From the NCBI GenBank assembly GCA_000824805.1, contig CCNA01000034.1, forward strand, positions 620,001 to 684,000: a DNA stretch of 64,000 nucleotides. Reading direction: 5' to 3'. This document shows, one piece after another, positions 1 through 7,943 of the stretch. Under the pieces are notes generated by a model. The model did not search any database and was not told the origin of the DNA. It saw nothing but the letters and a program-made list of their open reading frames with translations. The position numbers and the translations under genes were made by a program. Position 1 is the first letter of the stretch. Every line of letters starts with the position of its first letter. The stretch comes from Mesorhizobium sp. SOD10 (GTDB lineage: Bacteria; Pseudomonadota; Alphaproteobacteria; Rhizobiales; Rhizobiaceae).

Positions 1-540
1 GGCATTGGTGCCCCATATCACCACGCAGTCGGACTTCGCCATCTCGCGCGGATCGGGACCGCGCAAGGCGCCCGCGCCCATCATCCAGCCGCTCCAGGCG
101 AGATTGGTGCAGATCGAGCTGAAGAAGCCGGAATATTTCTTCGCATGCCGCAGCCGCTCGATCCCGTCGCGCTGCACCAATCCCATCGTGCCGGCGTAGA
201 AATAGGGCCAGACGGTCTCCGAGCCGTATTTCGATTCCGCCGCTATGAACTTTTCCGCGACGAGGTCCAGCGCGGCTTCCCAGCTCGCTTCCTTCCAGGT
301 GCCCTCGCCCTTGGCGCCGGCGCGCACCAGCGGTTTCAGCAGCCGGTCGGGATGGTGCACGCGATCCGCATAGCGCGCGACCTTGGCGCAGACGACGCCC
401 GCCGTATAGCTGTTCGCCTTGGCGCCATGGACACGGCCGATGCGGTTGTTGTCGAGCAGCTCGACTTCGAGCGCACAGGTGGACGGGCAGTCATGCGGAC
501 AGGCCGAATGGCCGATCCGGAGCTTGGCGTGCTGGTTCAT
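1..540 (-). CDS. Molybdopterin-dependent oxidoreductase, N-terminal part (runs off the window)
   Basis: The first 180 codons are present; the gene continues beyond base 1. Near the N-terminus four cysteines are spaced as C14-x3-C18-x3-C22-x28-C51, the 4Fe-4S binding pattern of the DMSO-reductase/formate-dehydrogenase family. Later the translation has the typical text of this family around a GPDPREMAKSD segment and VIWGTN, part of the molybdopterin guanine dinucleotide binding core. The enzyme would use a Mo-bisMGD cofactor for an oxygen-atom or hydride transfer; the substrate cannot be told from this piece. No twin-arginine signal precedes the cysteines, so a cytoplasmic location is likely. 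moaE and moaD, 19 kb away, serve the same cofactor pathway. The start is the ATG whose complement lies at 538-540. Confidence 0.85.
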   Translation of the reverse strand, partial: MNQHAKLRIGHSACPHDCPSTCALEVELLDNNRIGRVHGAKANSYTAGVVCAKVARYADRVHHPDRLLKPLVRAGAKGEGTWKEASWEAALDLVAEKFIAAESKYGSETVWPYFYAGTMGLVQRDGIERLRHAKKYSGFFSSICTNLAWSGWMMGAGALRGPDPREMAKSDCVVIWGTNA

Positions 541-591
541 GCGGGGTGTGTAGCGGGTTTTGGGGATGGCGTGTAGAGCCAGAGACAATTG

Positions 592-617
592 GCCAATCTC
601 CCCCACAAGGGGGAAGA
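592..617. repeat. Short palindromic repeat (arm of the CTCATCCG/CCTTCTCCC family)
   Basis: A CCCCCACAAGGGGGA palindrome sits between the convergent-side ends of the oxidoreductase gene start and the ABC-F stop codon. The same core occurs inside the element at 6609-6760, so this is probably a degenerate single arm of that repeat family. Confidence 0.5.
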
Positions 618-625
618 TCAGCTAA

Positions 626-2503
626 TCACTCCGCAATCCCTTCCTCATATTCCGCCGACATGGTCAGCCACTTGTCTTCGTTCTGGGCCAGGGTCTGCGC
701 CAGCTGCGAGCGCTCCTTGGCGAGCCGCGTCGCGGTCGAGGGGTCTTTCTCGTAGACTGCCGGATTGGCGAGCTCATCCTCGATCAGGTCGATGCGCTTG
801 CGGATGCGGTCCATCAGCGCCTCGGTAGCGCGGATTTCCTTGGCCAAAGGCTCGAGCGCGGCGCGGCGCTGGGCGGCTTCGCGGCGTCGGTCGGCCTTGG
901 AGGCCTTGTCCGCTTCCTTCTGCTCGCGGCGGTTGGAGGAGACGCCGGTGACCAGCGTCTTATAGTCCTCGAGGTCGCCGTCATAGGGATTGACCGCGCC
1001 GTCCTTGACCAGCCAGAGCCGGTCGGCCGTCGCCTCCAGAAGATGCCGGTCATGCGAGATCAGGATGACCGCGCCCGGGAAATCGTTCAGCGCATGGATC
1101 AGAGATTCACGGCTGTCGATGTCGAGGTGGTTGGTCGGCTCGTCGAGGATGAAGAGGTTCGGGCCCTCGAAGGCGGACAGGCCCATCAGCAGGCGCGCCT
1201 TCTCGCCGCCAGACAAGTCCTTGGCGGCGGTGTTCATCTTCTCGGTCGACAGGCCGAACTGCGCGACGCGGGCGCGCACCTTGGCTTCCGGCGCGTCCGG
1301 CATCAGCCGGCGCACATGTTCGTAGGCGCTTTCCTCGGGGCGCAGATCGTCGAGCTGGTGCTGGGCGAAGATCGCCACCTTCAGACCCGGCGCGATCGTC
1401 ATCGAACCCGTCTCAGGCTTCAGCCGGCCGGCCAGCAATTTGGCGAAGGTCGACTTGCCATTGCCGTTGGCGCCGAGCAGCGCGATGCGATCGTCGGCAT
1501 CGATGCGCAGCGTCATCTTCTTCAAGACCGGATTGCCCTCGGTGTAGCCGACATTGACGCCGTTCAGCGCCACGATCGGCGAGGCAACCGTCTTCACCGG
1601 CTCGGGGAAGGAGAACGGCCGCACCGTGTCGTTCACCACAGCGGCGATCGGCTTCAGCTTCTCCAGTGCCTTCAGACGCGACTGCGCCTGCCTTGCCTTG
1701 GATGCCTTGGCGCGAAAACGCTCGACGAAGGACTCCATGTGCTTGCGCTGCGCTTCCTGCTTGACGCGGCTCTTTTCCTGCAGCTCGCGCTGCTCGGTGA
1801 GCTGGCGTTCGAACTGATCGTAGCCGCCGCGCCAGAAGGTGAGCTTCTTCTGGTCGAGATGGACGATCGAATTGACAGCGCGATTGAGCAGGTCGCGGTC
1901 GTGCGAGATCAGCAAGACGGTGTGCGGATATTTGGAAACATAGTTCTCCAGCCAGAGCGTGCCTTCGAGGTCGAGATAGTTGGTGGGCTCGTCGAGGAGC
2001 AAAAGATCAGGCTCGGAGAACAGCACGGCGGCCAAAGCCACGCGCATGCGCCAGCCGCCCGAGAAGGAGGAGGCCGGACGCTTCTGCGCGGCATCGTCGA
2101 AGCCCAGGCCGGCCAGGATGGTTGCGGCGCGGGATTCGGCCGAATGCGCGTCGATGTCGGCGAGTCGCGTGTGGATCTCGGCGATGCGGTGCGGATCGGT
2201 CGCGGTCTTTTCCTCTTCGAGCAAGGCCTGGCGCTCGACATCGGCCTTCAGCACGATCTCGATCAGCGGCTCCTCGGTTCCGGGCGCTTCCTGCGCCACC
2301 TGGCCGATGCGCGTGTTTTTCGGCAGGCTGATCGAGCCGGTCTCCGAAGGGAAATCGCCGGTGATCGCCTTGAACAGCGTGGTCTTGCCGGTGCCGTTGC
2401 GGCCGACGAGACCGGCCTTGGTGCCGGCCGGCAGGGTCAATGAGGCATGATCGAGAAGCAGCCGCCCCGCCATGCGCAGCGTAAGGTCGTTGATGATAAG
2501 CAT
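626..2503 (-). CDS. ABC-F family ATPase (YheS/Uup-like)
   Basis: A 625-residue soluble protein with two complete ABC ATPase cassettes and no membrane segments, which is the ABC-F layout. First cassette: Walker A GRNGTGKT at about 34-41, signature FSGGW near 148, Walker B LLLLDEPTN at 167-175. A charged, helical interdomain linker with many R/K/Q/E residues covers about 230-290. Second cassette: Walker A GANGNGKST at 344-352, signature LSGGEK at 430-435, DEPTNH at 454-459. A basic coiled tail follows. ABC-F proteins bind the ribosomal E site and relieve stalled translation or confer antibiotic protection; which applies here is unknown. The longer reading frame starts at 2539, but family members begin MLIIND, so the ATG at 2503 is preferred although no strong Shine-Dalgarno is visible. 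Confidence 0.9.
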   Translation of the reverse strand: MLIINDLTLRMAGRLLLDHASLTLPAGTKAGLVGRNGTGKTTLFKAITGDFPSETGSISLPKNTRIGQVAQEAPGTEEPLIEIVLKADVERQALLEEEKTATDPHRIAEIHTRLADIDAHSAESRAATILAGLGFDDAAQKRPASSFSGGWRMRVALAAVLFSEPDLLLLDEPTNYLDLEGTLWLENYVSKYPHTVLLISHDRDLLNRAVNSIVHLDQKKLTFWRGGYDQFERQLTEQRELQEKSRVKQEAQRKHMESFVERFRAKASKARQAQSRLKALEKLKPIAAVVNDTVRPFSFPEPVKTVASPIVALNGVNVGYTEGNPVLKKMTLRIDADDRIALLGANGNGKSTFAKLLAGRLKPETGSMTIAPGLKVAIFAQHQLDDLRPEESAYEHVRRLMPDAPEAKVRARVAQFGLSTEKMNTAAKDLSGGEKARLLMGLSAFEGPNLFILDEPTNHLDIDSRESLIHALNDFPGAVILISHDRHLLEATADRLWLVKDGAVNPYDGDLEDYKTLVTGVSSNRREQKEADKASKADRRREAAQRRAALEPLAKEIRATEALMDRIRKRIDLIEDELANPAVYEKDPSTATRLAKERSQLAQTLAQNEDKWLTMSAEYEEGIAE

Positions 2504-2641
2504 GAGCGGGCTTTTGCACGGGACATCGCCGCTTCGCAAGAGCCAGCGCAGGGACGAAGCCCGCCCCGCGCTGTCCGCGGCCGTTCAGCAAAAAGCTCGA
2601 CGGGACTGGAACCAGTTGCCGGCCGAAGCGTTTGGAGGCCC

Positions 2642-2878
2642 GTGATCCGCTATCTCGCCCTAGCGTTCATCTTCTTCCAGGTCGCCACGACAACCGCGCT
2701 GGCGACGCAGGTGGTTCTGTTCGAGGACCAGGCCGCTCGAATTGCTGCCCCAAGCGAGCCCGCGAGTGGGCCAGAGGCCCAACCAAGCTCTCCGCAAGCG
2801 CCAAAGATTGCGAACAGGCCAGAGACGCGGGAGCCGGAACACCTGCTGATCCAGATCGATTGCGGAATAACATCTTAG
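2642..2878 (+). CDS. Small putative exported protein
   Basis: A GTG-initiated frame of 78 codons directly after the divergent ABC-F gene. The N-terminus VIRYLALAFIFF followed by an ALA-type cleavage site (about residue 20) looks like a signal peptide; the mature part is Pro/Glu/Ala-rich and probably unstructured. A GGAGG lies only 3 bases before the GTG, which is tight spacing, so the start is uncertain. I recognise no family. It could be a spurious frame; the signal peptide is the main argument for it. Confidence 0.4.
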   Translation: MIRYLALAFIFFQVATTTALATQVVLFEDQAARIAAPSEPASGPEAQPSSPQAPKIANRPETREPEHLLIQIDCGITS

Positions 2879-3091
2879 GCTTCGCCTATGATTGACTAAG
2901 AGGCGTGCGAGACAGCGCTCCTCTGCCCTGCCGGGCCACCTCCCCACGGGAGGAAATTGTTCGCTCCTCCGCATTCGCCAATCACCGGTCACACTTTGCT
3001 TGCCACGTCGCGGGTTTGGCGTTGATCACCGCTGATGTCTCAACCTATGCTGGCGCGAGCGGTGGGTCGAATCCAACGGAAGGCAGATCAG

Positions 3092-3838
3092 ATGTCGGGC
3101 AAGATCACGCTCCTTTCGGCCTCGCTGGCGGTCGCGATTTTCGCAGTCGCCGTCGGGCTGGCTGTGCTTCTCGCGACCCCCACGGCCCATGCGGCAGCCA
3201 TCGACTGCGCGGCAGCGAAGACGCAGGCCGACCTTGCGACCTGCACGGCCGCGAATGCCGCTTCGGCCGATGCTGGGCTCAACGCGGTCTACAAGGCGCT
3301 GGCGGGACGTCTCGCTCCCCCCGACCTGAAGCGCCTGCGCGACGCGCAGCGCGCCTGGATCCCGTTCCGCGACAAGGAATGCGCCTTCCGCACCCAGCCC
3401 TATGCCGATGGCTCGGTCTATGCGACCCTGGTCGAGACCTGCAAGGCGGAGTTGACCAAGGCGCGGCTGGCGCAGTTGCAGCACCAATTGCAATGCCCGG
3501 AAGGCGACCTCTCCTGCGTGCCGCAAAGCGGCGGCAATGCCGCGCCCACGAAGAACGCGCCTGCGACGGCCAAGGCCGCGCCTGCGGCGGCTGACGCAGC
3601 GCCTGCGAAACCCGCACCTGCCAAGTCTAGCCAGAACGACACGAGGCCGTGCGTGCAATCCGCCGGCAAGGCGAAGTCGGACCAGTACGTCTCGCAGTGC
3701 ATCCAGGTGTCGCCGGCGACCAATCCGCCCTGCAACGGGCAGAATGCCTGCAGCATGATGATCGACGAGATCAAGCGCGGCTGCGCCATGATCGGCAACG
3801 ACAATCCGCCGGCTTTCTGTTCCGCCTACAAAAACTGA
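3092..3838 (+). CDS. Exported LprI/DUF1311-like protein
   Basis: 248 residues. A signal peptide (hydrophobic stretch 5-30, cleavage after TAHA near residue 34) is followed by a domain with the DUF1311/LprI pattern: early DCAAAKTQADLATC, then the RLRDAQRAWIPFRDKEC segment around residues 85-110 and further paired cysteines. LprI-type proteins include lysozyme inhibitors, so a periplasmic or surface role is likely; inhibition itself is inferred from family only. An Ala/Lys/Pro linker (about 150-185) leads to a second Cys-rich C-terminal block with at least five cysteines that I cannot assign. GGAAGG about nine bases before ATG 3092 supports this start over the upstream one at 3035. Confidence 0.75.
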   Translation: MSGKITLLSASLAVAIFAVAVGLAVLLATPTAHAAAIDCAAAKTQADLATCTAANAASADAGLNAVYKALAGRLAPPDLKRLRDAQRAWIPFRDKECAFRTQPYADGSVYATLVETCKAELTKARLAQLQHQLQCPEGDLSCVPQSGGNAAPTKNAPATAKAAPAAADAAPAKPAPAKSSQNDTRPCVQSAGKAKSDQYVSQCIQVSPATNPPCNGQNACSMMIDEIKRGCAMIGNDNPPAFCSAYKN

Positions 3839-4125
3839 CCGGCGCTGCCGGCCGCAGCGATCAATATTCCCCGACGGAAGATCAACCTGGCGCGGCAAGA
3901 CAACCGCAAGTTCGGCTTCGGCTGAATATTGCGGGACGAGCGACGATGCCACCAAAGAAGGACAGAAAAATCTTGCGAGCCATGTATGATGCTTATGAAA
4001 AAATTGATTTCAGTTTTATCATAAACCTGCAAACCTATAGACGCGCCGTGAGTCGGGAGTGGCGCCAACGATAACTTGGTCCCCGTAACTTGGCCCAAAT
4101 GACTTGGCCGTGTCAGGAGCTCACG

Positions 4126-4326
4126 ATGGATGGAGCGCCCAGCGATTTACGAACGTTGAGATATGTCGCGGAGATCACGCGCAAGCTGGCAAAAATGCTC
4201 TCGCGCACGCGCTATCAGATGCTTGTCTATCTGCTTGAGATGACAGCGGTGGAGGCGGAGAGCCTTGCCGGCGAGCAGAATCCCAAACGCAGCCTGCCGC
4301 CCAAGTCATCTCAGGCCGGCCGCTAG
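4126..4326 (+). CDS. Small conserved-looking hypothetical protein
   Basis: 66 codons. AGGAG lies six bases before ATG 4126, which decides this start over the one at 4090. The predicted product is mostly helical, with a basic first half (LRTLRYVAEITRKLAK) and a hydrophobic segment LVYLLEM, then a polar tail. No signal peptide, no recognised domain. The TAG stop overlaps the first base of a 12-bp inverted-repeat arm at 4326, the same relation between stop codon and palindrome seen at four other places in the window. Confidence 0.55.
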   Translation: MDGAPSDLRTLRYVAEITRKLAKMLSRTRYQMLVYLLEMTAVEAESLAGEQNPKRSLPPKSSQAGR

Positions 4327-4396
4327 CGCAATTCCGGGAAAAGCGCGAGCGGTCGGGCTCGACGACTTCGCCGTAGCCTTCCGTCCGGAATTGCGC
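4326..4396. repeat. Inverted repeat, 12-bp perfect arms
   Basis: GCGCAATTCCGG at 4326-4337 pairs with CCGGAATTGCGC at 4385-4396 across a 47-bp spacer. A second inverted repeat, GTGAAACGCTCCG with its near-complement, follows at 4429-4455. Similar words recur at 18210-18245 and 34180-34215. This is a repeat-rich gap of about 270 bp between two small genes with no coding signal. Confidence 0.7.
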
Positions 4397-4551
4397 AAAA
4401 CAAAGAGATAGGGCGTTTCGCCGCCTCGGTGAAACGCTCCGCCGGAGTGTTTCACGGAAAGTGTGAAACGCTCCTGCCGTCTCACACTTCCTGGAGTTGC
4501 CTAAAGCGCGTCGCGATCTTCGCTCCATGCCCTTTAGGTTTTTGATTTTAC

Positions 4552-4596
4552 GCATGTCTTTATCCCGAAACCGGTTCCCACTTTCGGGAGACATGC
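4552..4596. repeat. 45-bp palindromic repeat (GCATGTC...GACATGC family)
   Basis: Starts GCATGTC and ends GACATGC, with an inner CCCGAAA/TTTCGGG pair. It has the same length and plan as the copies at 19225, 32131 and 50712-50865. It ends one base before the TAA stop (4598-4600) of the minus-strand gene next to it. Confidence 0.8.
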
Positions 4597-4597
4597 T

Positions 4598-4906
4598 TTA
4601 ACAGCCCGCGCGTGGCTGACCGTTTGCCGCCAGGCGGTCCAGAACGGCCAGGCAGTTCAGCCTGCGCGCCTCGATGACCGACGGATCGTCGCATTCGACG
4701 ATCGCGCGCTCGAACCGGTCGAGCGCATCGAGCGCGACGAGCAGGTCGCCGGACGGTTCGCCCAACGAGAACAGGATGCGCCGAGCCCTGACGCCGTCGG
4801 CCGCATTTACCGAGGACTGGACGGCCACCCCGCGGCGCAAATCGCGGAGGGCAGCCTGGCGGTCGCGCCATGGCGTTGGCGCGACGTCGCCCGTTGCGGG
4901 CACCAT
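4598..4906 (-). CDS. Hypothetical protein downstream of mucR
   Basis: 102 codons beginning three bases after the mucR stop codon, so probably co-transcribed and translationally linked with it. The product has an Arg-rich N-terminal half and a helical, leucine-rich C-terminal half (residues 45-95, e.g. LVALDALDRFERAIVE). No membrane segment or known motif is visible. No clear Shine-Dalgarno is present apart from GAGG overlapping the mucR stop. The frame could be non-coding; the tight spacing and the codon pattern make it plausible. Confidence 0.45.
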   Translation of the reverse strand: MVPATGDVAPTPWRDRQAALRDLRRGVAVQSSVNAADGVRARRILFSLGEPSGDLLVALDALDRFERAIVECDDPSVIEARRLNCLAVLDRLAANGQPRAGC

Positions 4907-4909
4907 GCC

Positions 4910-5362
4910 TCAGGCCTTGGCCTTGCGCCTGCCCTTGCCTGCATCGCCGCCGGCCGGCTTGCGGCCGAGGCCGGACGATTTGGCCAACGCCGAGCGGGTC
5001 GCCGAGTAGCTCGGCGCCACCATCGGGTAGTCGGCGGGCAGACCCCATTTCGCGCGGTATTCGTCCGGCGTCAGGCCGTGATCTGTCGCAAGGTGGCGCT
5101 TCAACGACTTGAACTTCTTTCCGTCCTCGAGGCACACGATGTGGTCTGGGAAAACCGAGCGCTTCGGATTGACGGCGGGCGTCAGCGCCACCGCCTCCTT
5201 GACAACGCTGCTGCTGGCGAGCTTGCGCACCGAGGCGCTGACGCTGGCGATCAGGTCAGGCAGGCCGGAGGCAGGGAGCGGATTGTTGCCGACATAGGCC
5301 GAGACAATGTCGGCGGTCAGTTCGATTGCAGTCTTGTCGTCGATGTTGGACAATTTTTTCAC
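4910..5362 (-). CDS. mucR: MucR/Ros family transcriptional regulator
   Basis: 150 residues with the full MucR pattern: an N-terminal helical region beginning MKKLSNIDDKTAIELTADIVSAY is characteristic, and a single zinc-binding segment uses C-x2-D followed by H-x4-H in the text CLEDGKKFKSLKRHL-ATDH at about residues 77-96. The LTPDEYRAKWGLPADYPMVAPSY stretch is the family's C-terminal helix region. These H-NS-like regulators bind AT-rich promoters in rhizobia and Brucella and control exopolysaccharide, motility and symbiosis genes, commonly repressing their own promoter. The Lys/Arg/Gly-rich tail is usual. The AT-richer 345-bp region upstream is a likely place for autoregulation. Confidence 0.93.
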   Translation of the reverse strand: MKKLSNIDDKTAIELTADIVSAYVGNNPLPASGLPDLIASVSASVRKLASSSVVKEAVALTPAVNPKRSVFPDHIVCLEDGKKFKSLKRHLATDHGLTPDEYRAKWGLPADYPMVAPSYSATRSALAKSSGLGRKPAGGDAGKGRRKAKA

Positions 5363-5707
5363 CTTCTGCTGGCCTTAAATCGCCAGCTCTTTTTTAAGAC
5401 TTTCGTCGGTGTATCGAATTGGACAGGTCCCCCAACGGACCGTCCAGAGTCAGTAAAGCCACGAGACTCAATACCGCGCAATGTTTCTACACGGACTGGA
5501 AACGCGCAAGTTAGGAATTCTAATAGCTATAGACAGCGTTTTATAGCACCGGCTACCCGCCTGGATGCGTAAAAGGGGCTATAGCACTTCAACTTACGGT
5601 AGGAGTTGCTGAAAAATCGAAGTTCACGCAAAGTTCCGGCACGACAACGACAAATCCGCCGCCAGACAACCGATCATGCTCGATTCGGCGTTCGCGTGGC
5701 AAATCGC
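5363..5707. other. Non-coding region upstream of mucR
   Basis: 345 bp that are visibly richer in A and T than the neighbouring genes, with several TATAG words (around 5527, 5545, 5580). It should contain the mucR promoter and MucR binding sites. I see no convincing gene, RNA or hairpin terminator in it. Confidence 0.5.
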
Positions 5708-5929
5708 TCATTTCCCGGCGACACCGCGCCTGAGTTCCGCAGGCGGCTCGTCCGCGAGGATTTCCAGCACGCGCTTCCAGCGCGCGCAGCGGCCGAAATC
5801 CTTCTGCTCGATAGCTTTTTCCGCCTTCATAGCCGCGTAGAGCGGCGCCTCCGCGCCAAACTCCCTGACCAGCCAGTGCGCCTCCTGCCTGGCGCGGCGT
5901 TCGTCCTCGTCAACGGCTATTTTGGACAT
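5708..5929 (-). CDS. Small soluble hypothetical protein of the DMT permease operon
   Basis: 73 codons; start ATG at 5929 preceded by GGAG at nine bases. The ATG lies inside the end of the DMT permease gene (20-base overlap in another frame), so the two are co-translated. The product MSKIAVDEDERRARQEAH... is charged and mostly helical, with an Arg/Glu-rich beginning and a central segment EFGAEAPLYAAMKAEKAIE. It looks like the many short rhizobial proteins with a repeated-helix plan that accompany metabolic genes; no function can be assigned. Confidence 0.6.
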   Translation of the reverse strand: MSKIAVDEDERRARQEAHWLVREFGAEAPLYAAMKAEKAIEQKDFGRCARWKRVLEILADEPPAELRRGVAGK

Positions 5930-6998
5930 TGTGCCTAGTCTCCGTACCTTCGATGCCGACCGCGAGGCAGCTGCCAATGACGAGGACGGCGCCGGCAATC
6001 GCCGTCATCGACAGGCTTTCGCCCGACAAGGTCAGCAGAAACGTGGAAGCGATCGGCGTCAGATAGGCGACGACCGCTATCCTGCCGCCGTGGTCGAGCT
6101 TTGCCGCGCGCGACCAGAAATAGTAGCCGAGCCCCATCGGACCGGCGCCGAGATAAAGGCCAAGCAGAAGGTGAGCGCCGCTCGGGCGCACGACACCATC
6201 ATGCAGACACCAGGCGAAGGTGAGCGCGACGCCGATCAGCGCCGAGGGCAGAAGCAGACGCTCCGGCGACACGGCAAGGCGGCCGACAGCGAGCGAGTAA
6301 AAGGCCATGCAAAGCGCCGAGCCGAAGGCTGCGAGATAGCCGACCAAGCTGCCTCCTTCGAACCAGGTCTGCGCGCGGCCGCCGGAAATCACCAGCGCCA
6401 CGCCGACAAAGCCAAGCGCGGCCGCCAGCCCGAGCAGCAGCGGACGGTGCGGACGGCCAAGCAGGATGACCACCACGGCGATCATCAGCGGCCAAGTATA
6501 GGCGACGAGATTTGCCTCGATAACCGGCATCGAGGCGAAGCCGATATATTGCAGCACCATCGTGCCGACCAGGCCCAGGAAGCCGACGAGGTAAGCGAGC
6601 GCGGACGTCCCCTTCTCCCGTTGTGCGAGAAGGTGGCCTGGCGTAGCGAAGTCGGATGAGGGGTGGCCCAGGGAATGCCAATGTTTCACTCCGCTGGAAC
6701 ACCCCTCATCCGTCTCGGCGCTGCGCGCCGATCCACCTTCCCCCACAAGGGGGGAAGGAAAGAGCCGGATCAGCGCGAAGACCAGAGCCGCGCCGCAAAA
6801 TTGCAGGAACTGCACTTGCGATACCGGATAGAGGCCAAGCAGCGTCTTGCCGACCAGGGCATTGGTCGCCCACAGCGCCACGGCGCCGAGGGCGAAGGCC
6901 AGCGCCGTCCCCAGTGCGGCGCTGGAACGGTTTTGACAATCCGGCACGAGGCTCAGCGACGCTGAAGGCGGCTGTCGCTCGAGCGGATCGTTGGTCAT
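5910..6998 (-). CDS. EamA/DMT-family permease carrying an in-frame palindromic insertion
   Basis: 362 residues, about 50 longer than usual for this ten-helix drug/metabolite transporter family. Hydrophobic helices appear in the expected order on both sides of an insertion: helix 1 LGTALAFALGAVALWATNAL, helix 2 QFLQFCGAALVFALI, then about 50 hydrophilic residues with no resemblance to the family, then AYLVGFLGLVGTMVLQY and the remaining helices. The foreign residues are encoded by the composite repeat at 6609-6760. The reading frame stays open through it. The start ATG at 6998 overlaps the TAA of the oxygenase gene (TAATG), so translation is coupled; the GTG two codons upstream is less likely. 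Export of a small molecule related to the oxygenase product is a reasonable inference. Confidence 0.88.
   Translation of the reverse strand: MTNDPLERQPPSASLSLVPDCQNRSSAALGTALAFALGAVALWATNALVGKTLLGLYPVSQVQFLQFCGAALVFALIRLFPSPLVGEGGSARSAETDEGCSSGVKHWHSLGHPSSDFATPGHLLAQREKGTSALAYLVGFLGLVGTMVLQYIGFASMPVIEANLVAYTWPLMIAVVVILLGRPHRPLLLGLAAALGFVGVALVISGGRAQTWFEGGSLVGYLAAFGSALCMAFYSLAVGRLAVSPERLLLPSALIGVALTFAWCLHDGVVRPSGAHLLLGLYLGAGPMGLGYYFWSRAAKLDHGGRIAVVAYLTPIASTFLLTLSGESLSMTAIAGAVLVIGSCLAVGIEGTETRHNVQNSR
6609..6760. repeat. Composite palindromic element inside a coding sequence
   Basis: Two related arms face each other. One reads CCCCTTCTCCCG-TTGTGCGAGAAGG followed by a GGATGAGGGGT end; the other begins CCCCTCATCCG and finishes CACCTTCCCCCACAAGGGGGG. 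They are separated by about 35 bp. Each arm contains its own hairpin. Solo relatives lie at 25226-25286 and 48947-48996. The length, about 152 bp, is read in frame as roughly 50 extra codons of the permease. Confidence 0.85.
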
Positions 6999-7831
6999 TA
7001 CCACGACTCCCTTGCCCCGCCGGAAACAGGCTCGGCAGCGGGCTTCGGCACGGGATGCTCCTCGGCATGGCGGCGATAGGCGGGCAGCTGGTTGGTCCAG
7101 ACATCCTCAGCCAGCTCGTTCACCCAGGCACGGTCATGGTCATTATCGGCAGCAAGGTAGAACATGCGGTTGTCGTCGACATAGGGTTTGGTCGTCGAGC
7201 GCTGGTTGAGCACCAGCGTGACGCGCTCGCCGAGCTGGATCGGCGCCGTGCGGTGGAGCACGCCGAGGAACTGGCCGAGCGTGGCGTAGTTCATCTTGTG
7301 ATCGATGCGCATGATCTTGTTGCGCGGCAGGTCGCGGCCGGACTCCAGGATCGAGCGGCCGGTCTCGGAATCGTCGCAATAAATCTCGAGATGACCGCCA
7401 ATGAGCGGATCGCTGATCGACAGTGGAATGAGCTCCGTCACAGGAACGCCATCGCAATGCCACTCGACCGCGCCGTCCTTGGGATTCATGAAGGTGACGG
7501 TCGAGCCGACGATTGACAGCGGATAGGGCTCGAGCTTGGTGCCCATCATGTCGGACAGCTTTTCCAGCCGCAGCTTGTCATGCAAAAGTTCCTTGATCTC
7601 CGGAATATAGCGGTCGGCGCCGGTGATGAAGGTGAGGTCGAGATGCTTGTGCACGGCATGGCTGGCCTTCAGTTTCAGGGCAGCTTTCTCGATGGCGGCA
7701 AGCAGAGCCGGGTCGTAACCATGACGATACTGGGCGACGCCGAAGCCCGACACTTTCCAGGCCGTCTCATGACCAATGATCGCCTCGCGGCTCATTGCAC
7801 AGCGCAGTTCGGGAATTGTATGGGCGTTCAT
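6998..7831 (-). CDS. Putative 2-oxoglutarate/Fe(II)-dependent oxygenase
   Basis: 277 residues. The facial-triad pattern of Fe(II)/2-oxoglutarate oxygenases is visible: H125-x-D127 in EWHCDG, a distal H193 in LGVLHRTAP, and R203 in LGERVTL at the usual distance for binding the 2-oxoglutarate carboxylate. The surrounding strands (IPLSISDP..GGHLEIY) fit a double-stranded beta-helix. Reaction expected from the fold: hydroxylation or related oxidation with release of CO2 and succinate; substrate unknown. The gene is followed, with overlapping stop and start, by a DMT permease and a 73-residue protein, and is divergent from a LysR regulator that probably controls it. An assignment to a named subfamily is not justified from sequence reading alone. 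Confidence 0.65.
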   Translation of the reverse strand: MNAHTIPELRCAMSREAIIGHETAWKVSGFGVAQYRHGYDPALLAAIEKAALKLKASHAVHKHLDLTFITGADRYIPEIKELLHDKLRLEKLSDMMGTKLEPYPLSIVGSTVTFMNPKDGAVEWHCDGVPVTELIPLSISDPLIGGHLEIYCDDSETGRSILESGRDLPRNKIMRIDHKMNYATLGQFLGVLHRTAPIQLGERVTLVLNQRSTTKPYVDDNRMFYLAADNDHDRAWVNELAEDVWTNQLPAYRRHAEEHPVPKPAAEPVSGGARESW

Positions 7832-7863
7832 TCTACTTTCTCCAAGGTGGGGGCAACACTTGG

Positions 7864-7878
7864 TTAACAGTCATTTAA
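7864..7878. promoter_or_regulatory. Perfect TTAA-N7-TTAA site (CtrA-like) between divergent genes
   Basis: TTAA at 7864-7867 and TTAA at 7875-7878 are separated by exactly seven bases, the consensus for the alphaproteobacterial cell-cycle regulator CtrA. It lies 33 bases upstream of the oxygenase start and 66 bases upstream of the LysR start. A LysR-type T-N11-A site could also overlap here. Recognition by CtrA is inference. Confidence 0.4.
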
Positions 7879-7943
7879 GCGCCCACCCCTGTAAATTTAG
7901 GAATGCTGGTGGTAGCGTAAGCCCAGCTTAAGGTCGAAACCCC

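Noticed and set aside
1043..2443. 466-codon open frame on the plus strand across the ABC-F gene
   Set aside because: It is antisense to a gene with complete ATPase motifs; its translation is Arg/Gln/His-rich with no domain, an artefact of high GC.
4326..4601. Possible tRNA or small structured RNA
   Set aside because: The folding potential comes from dispersed inverted repeats that occur elsewhere in the window; no cloverleaf or T-loop consensus was found.
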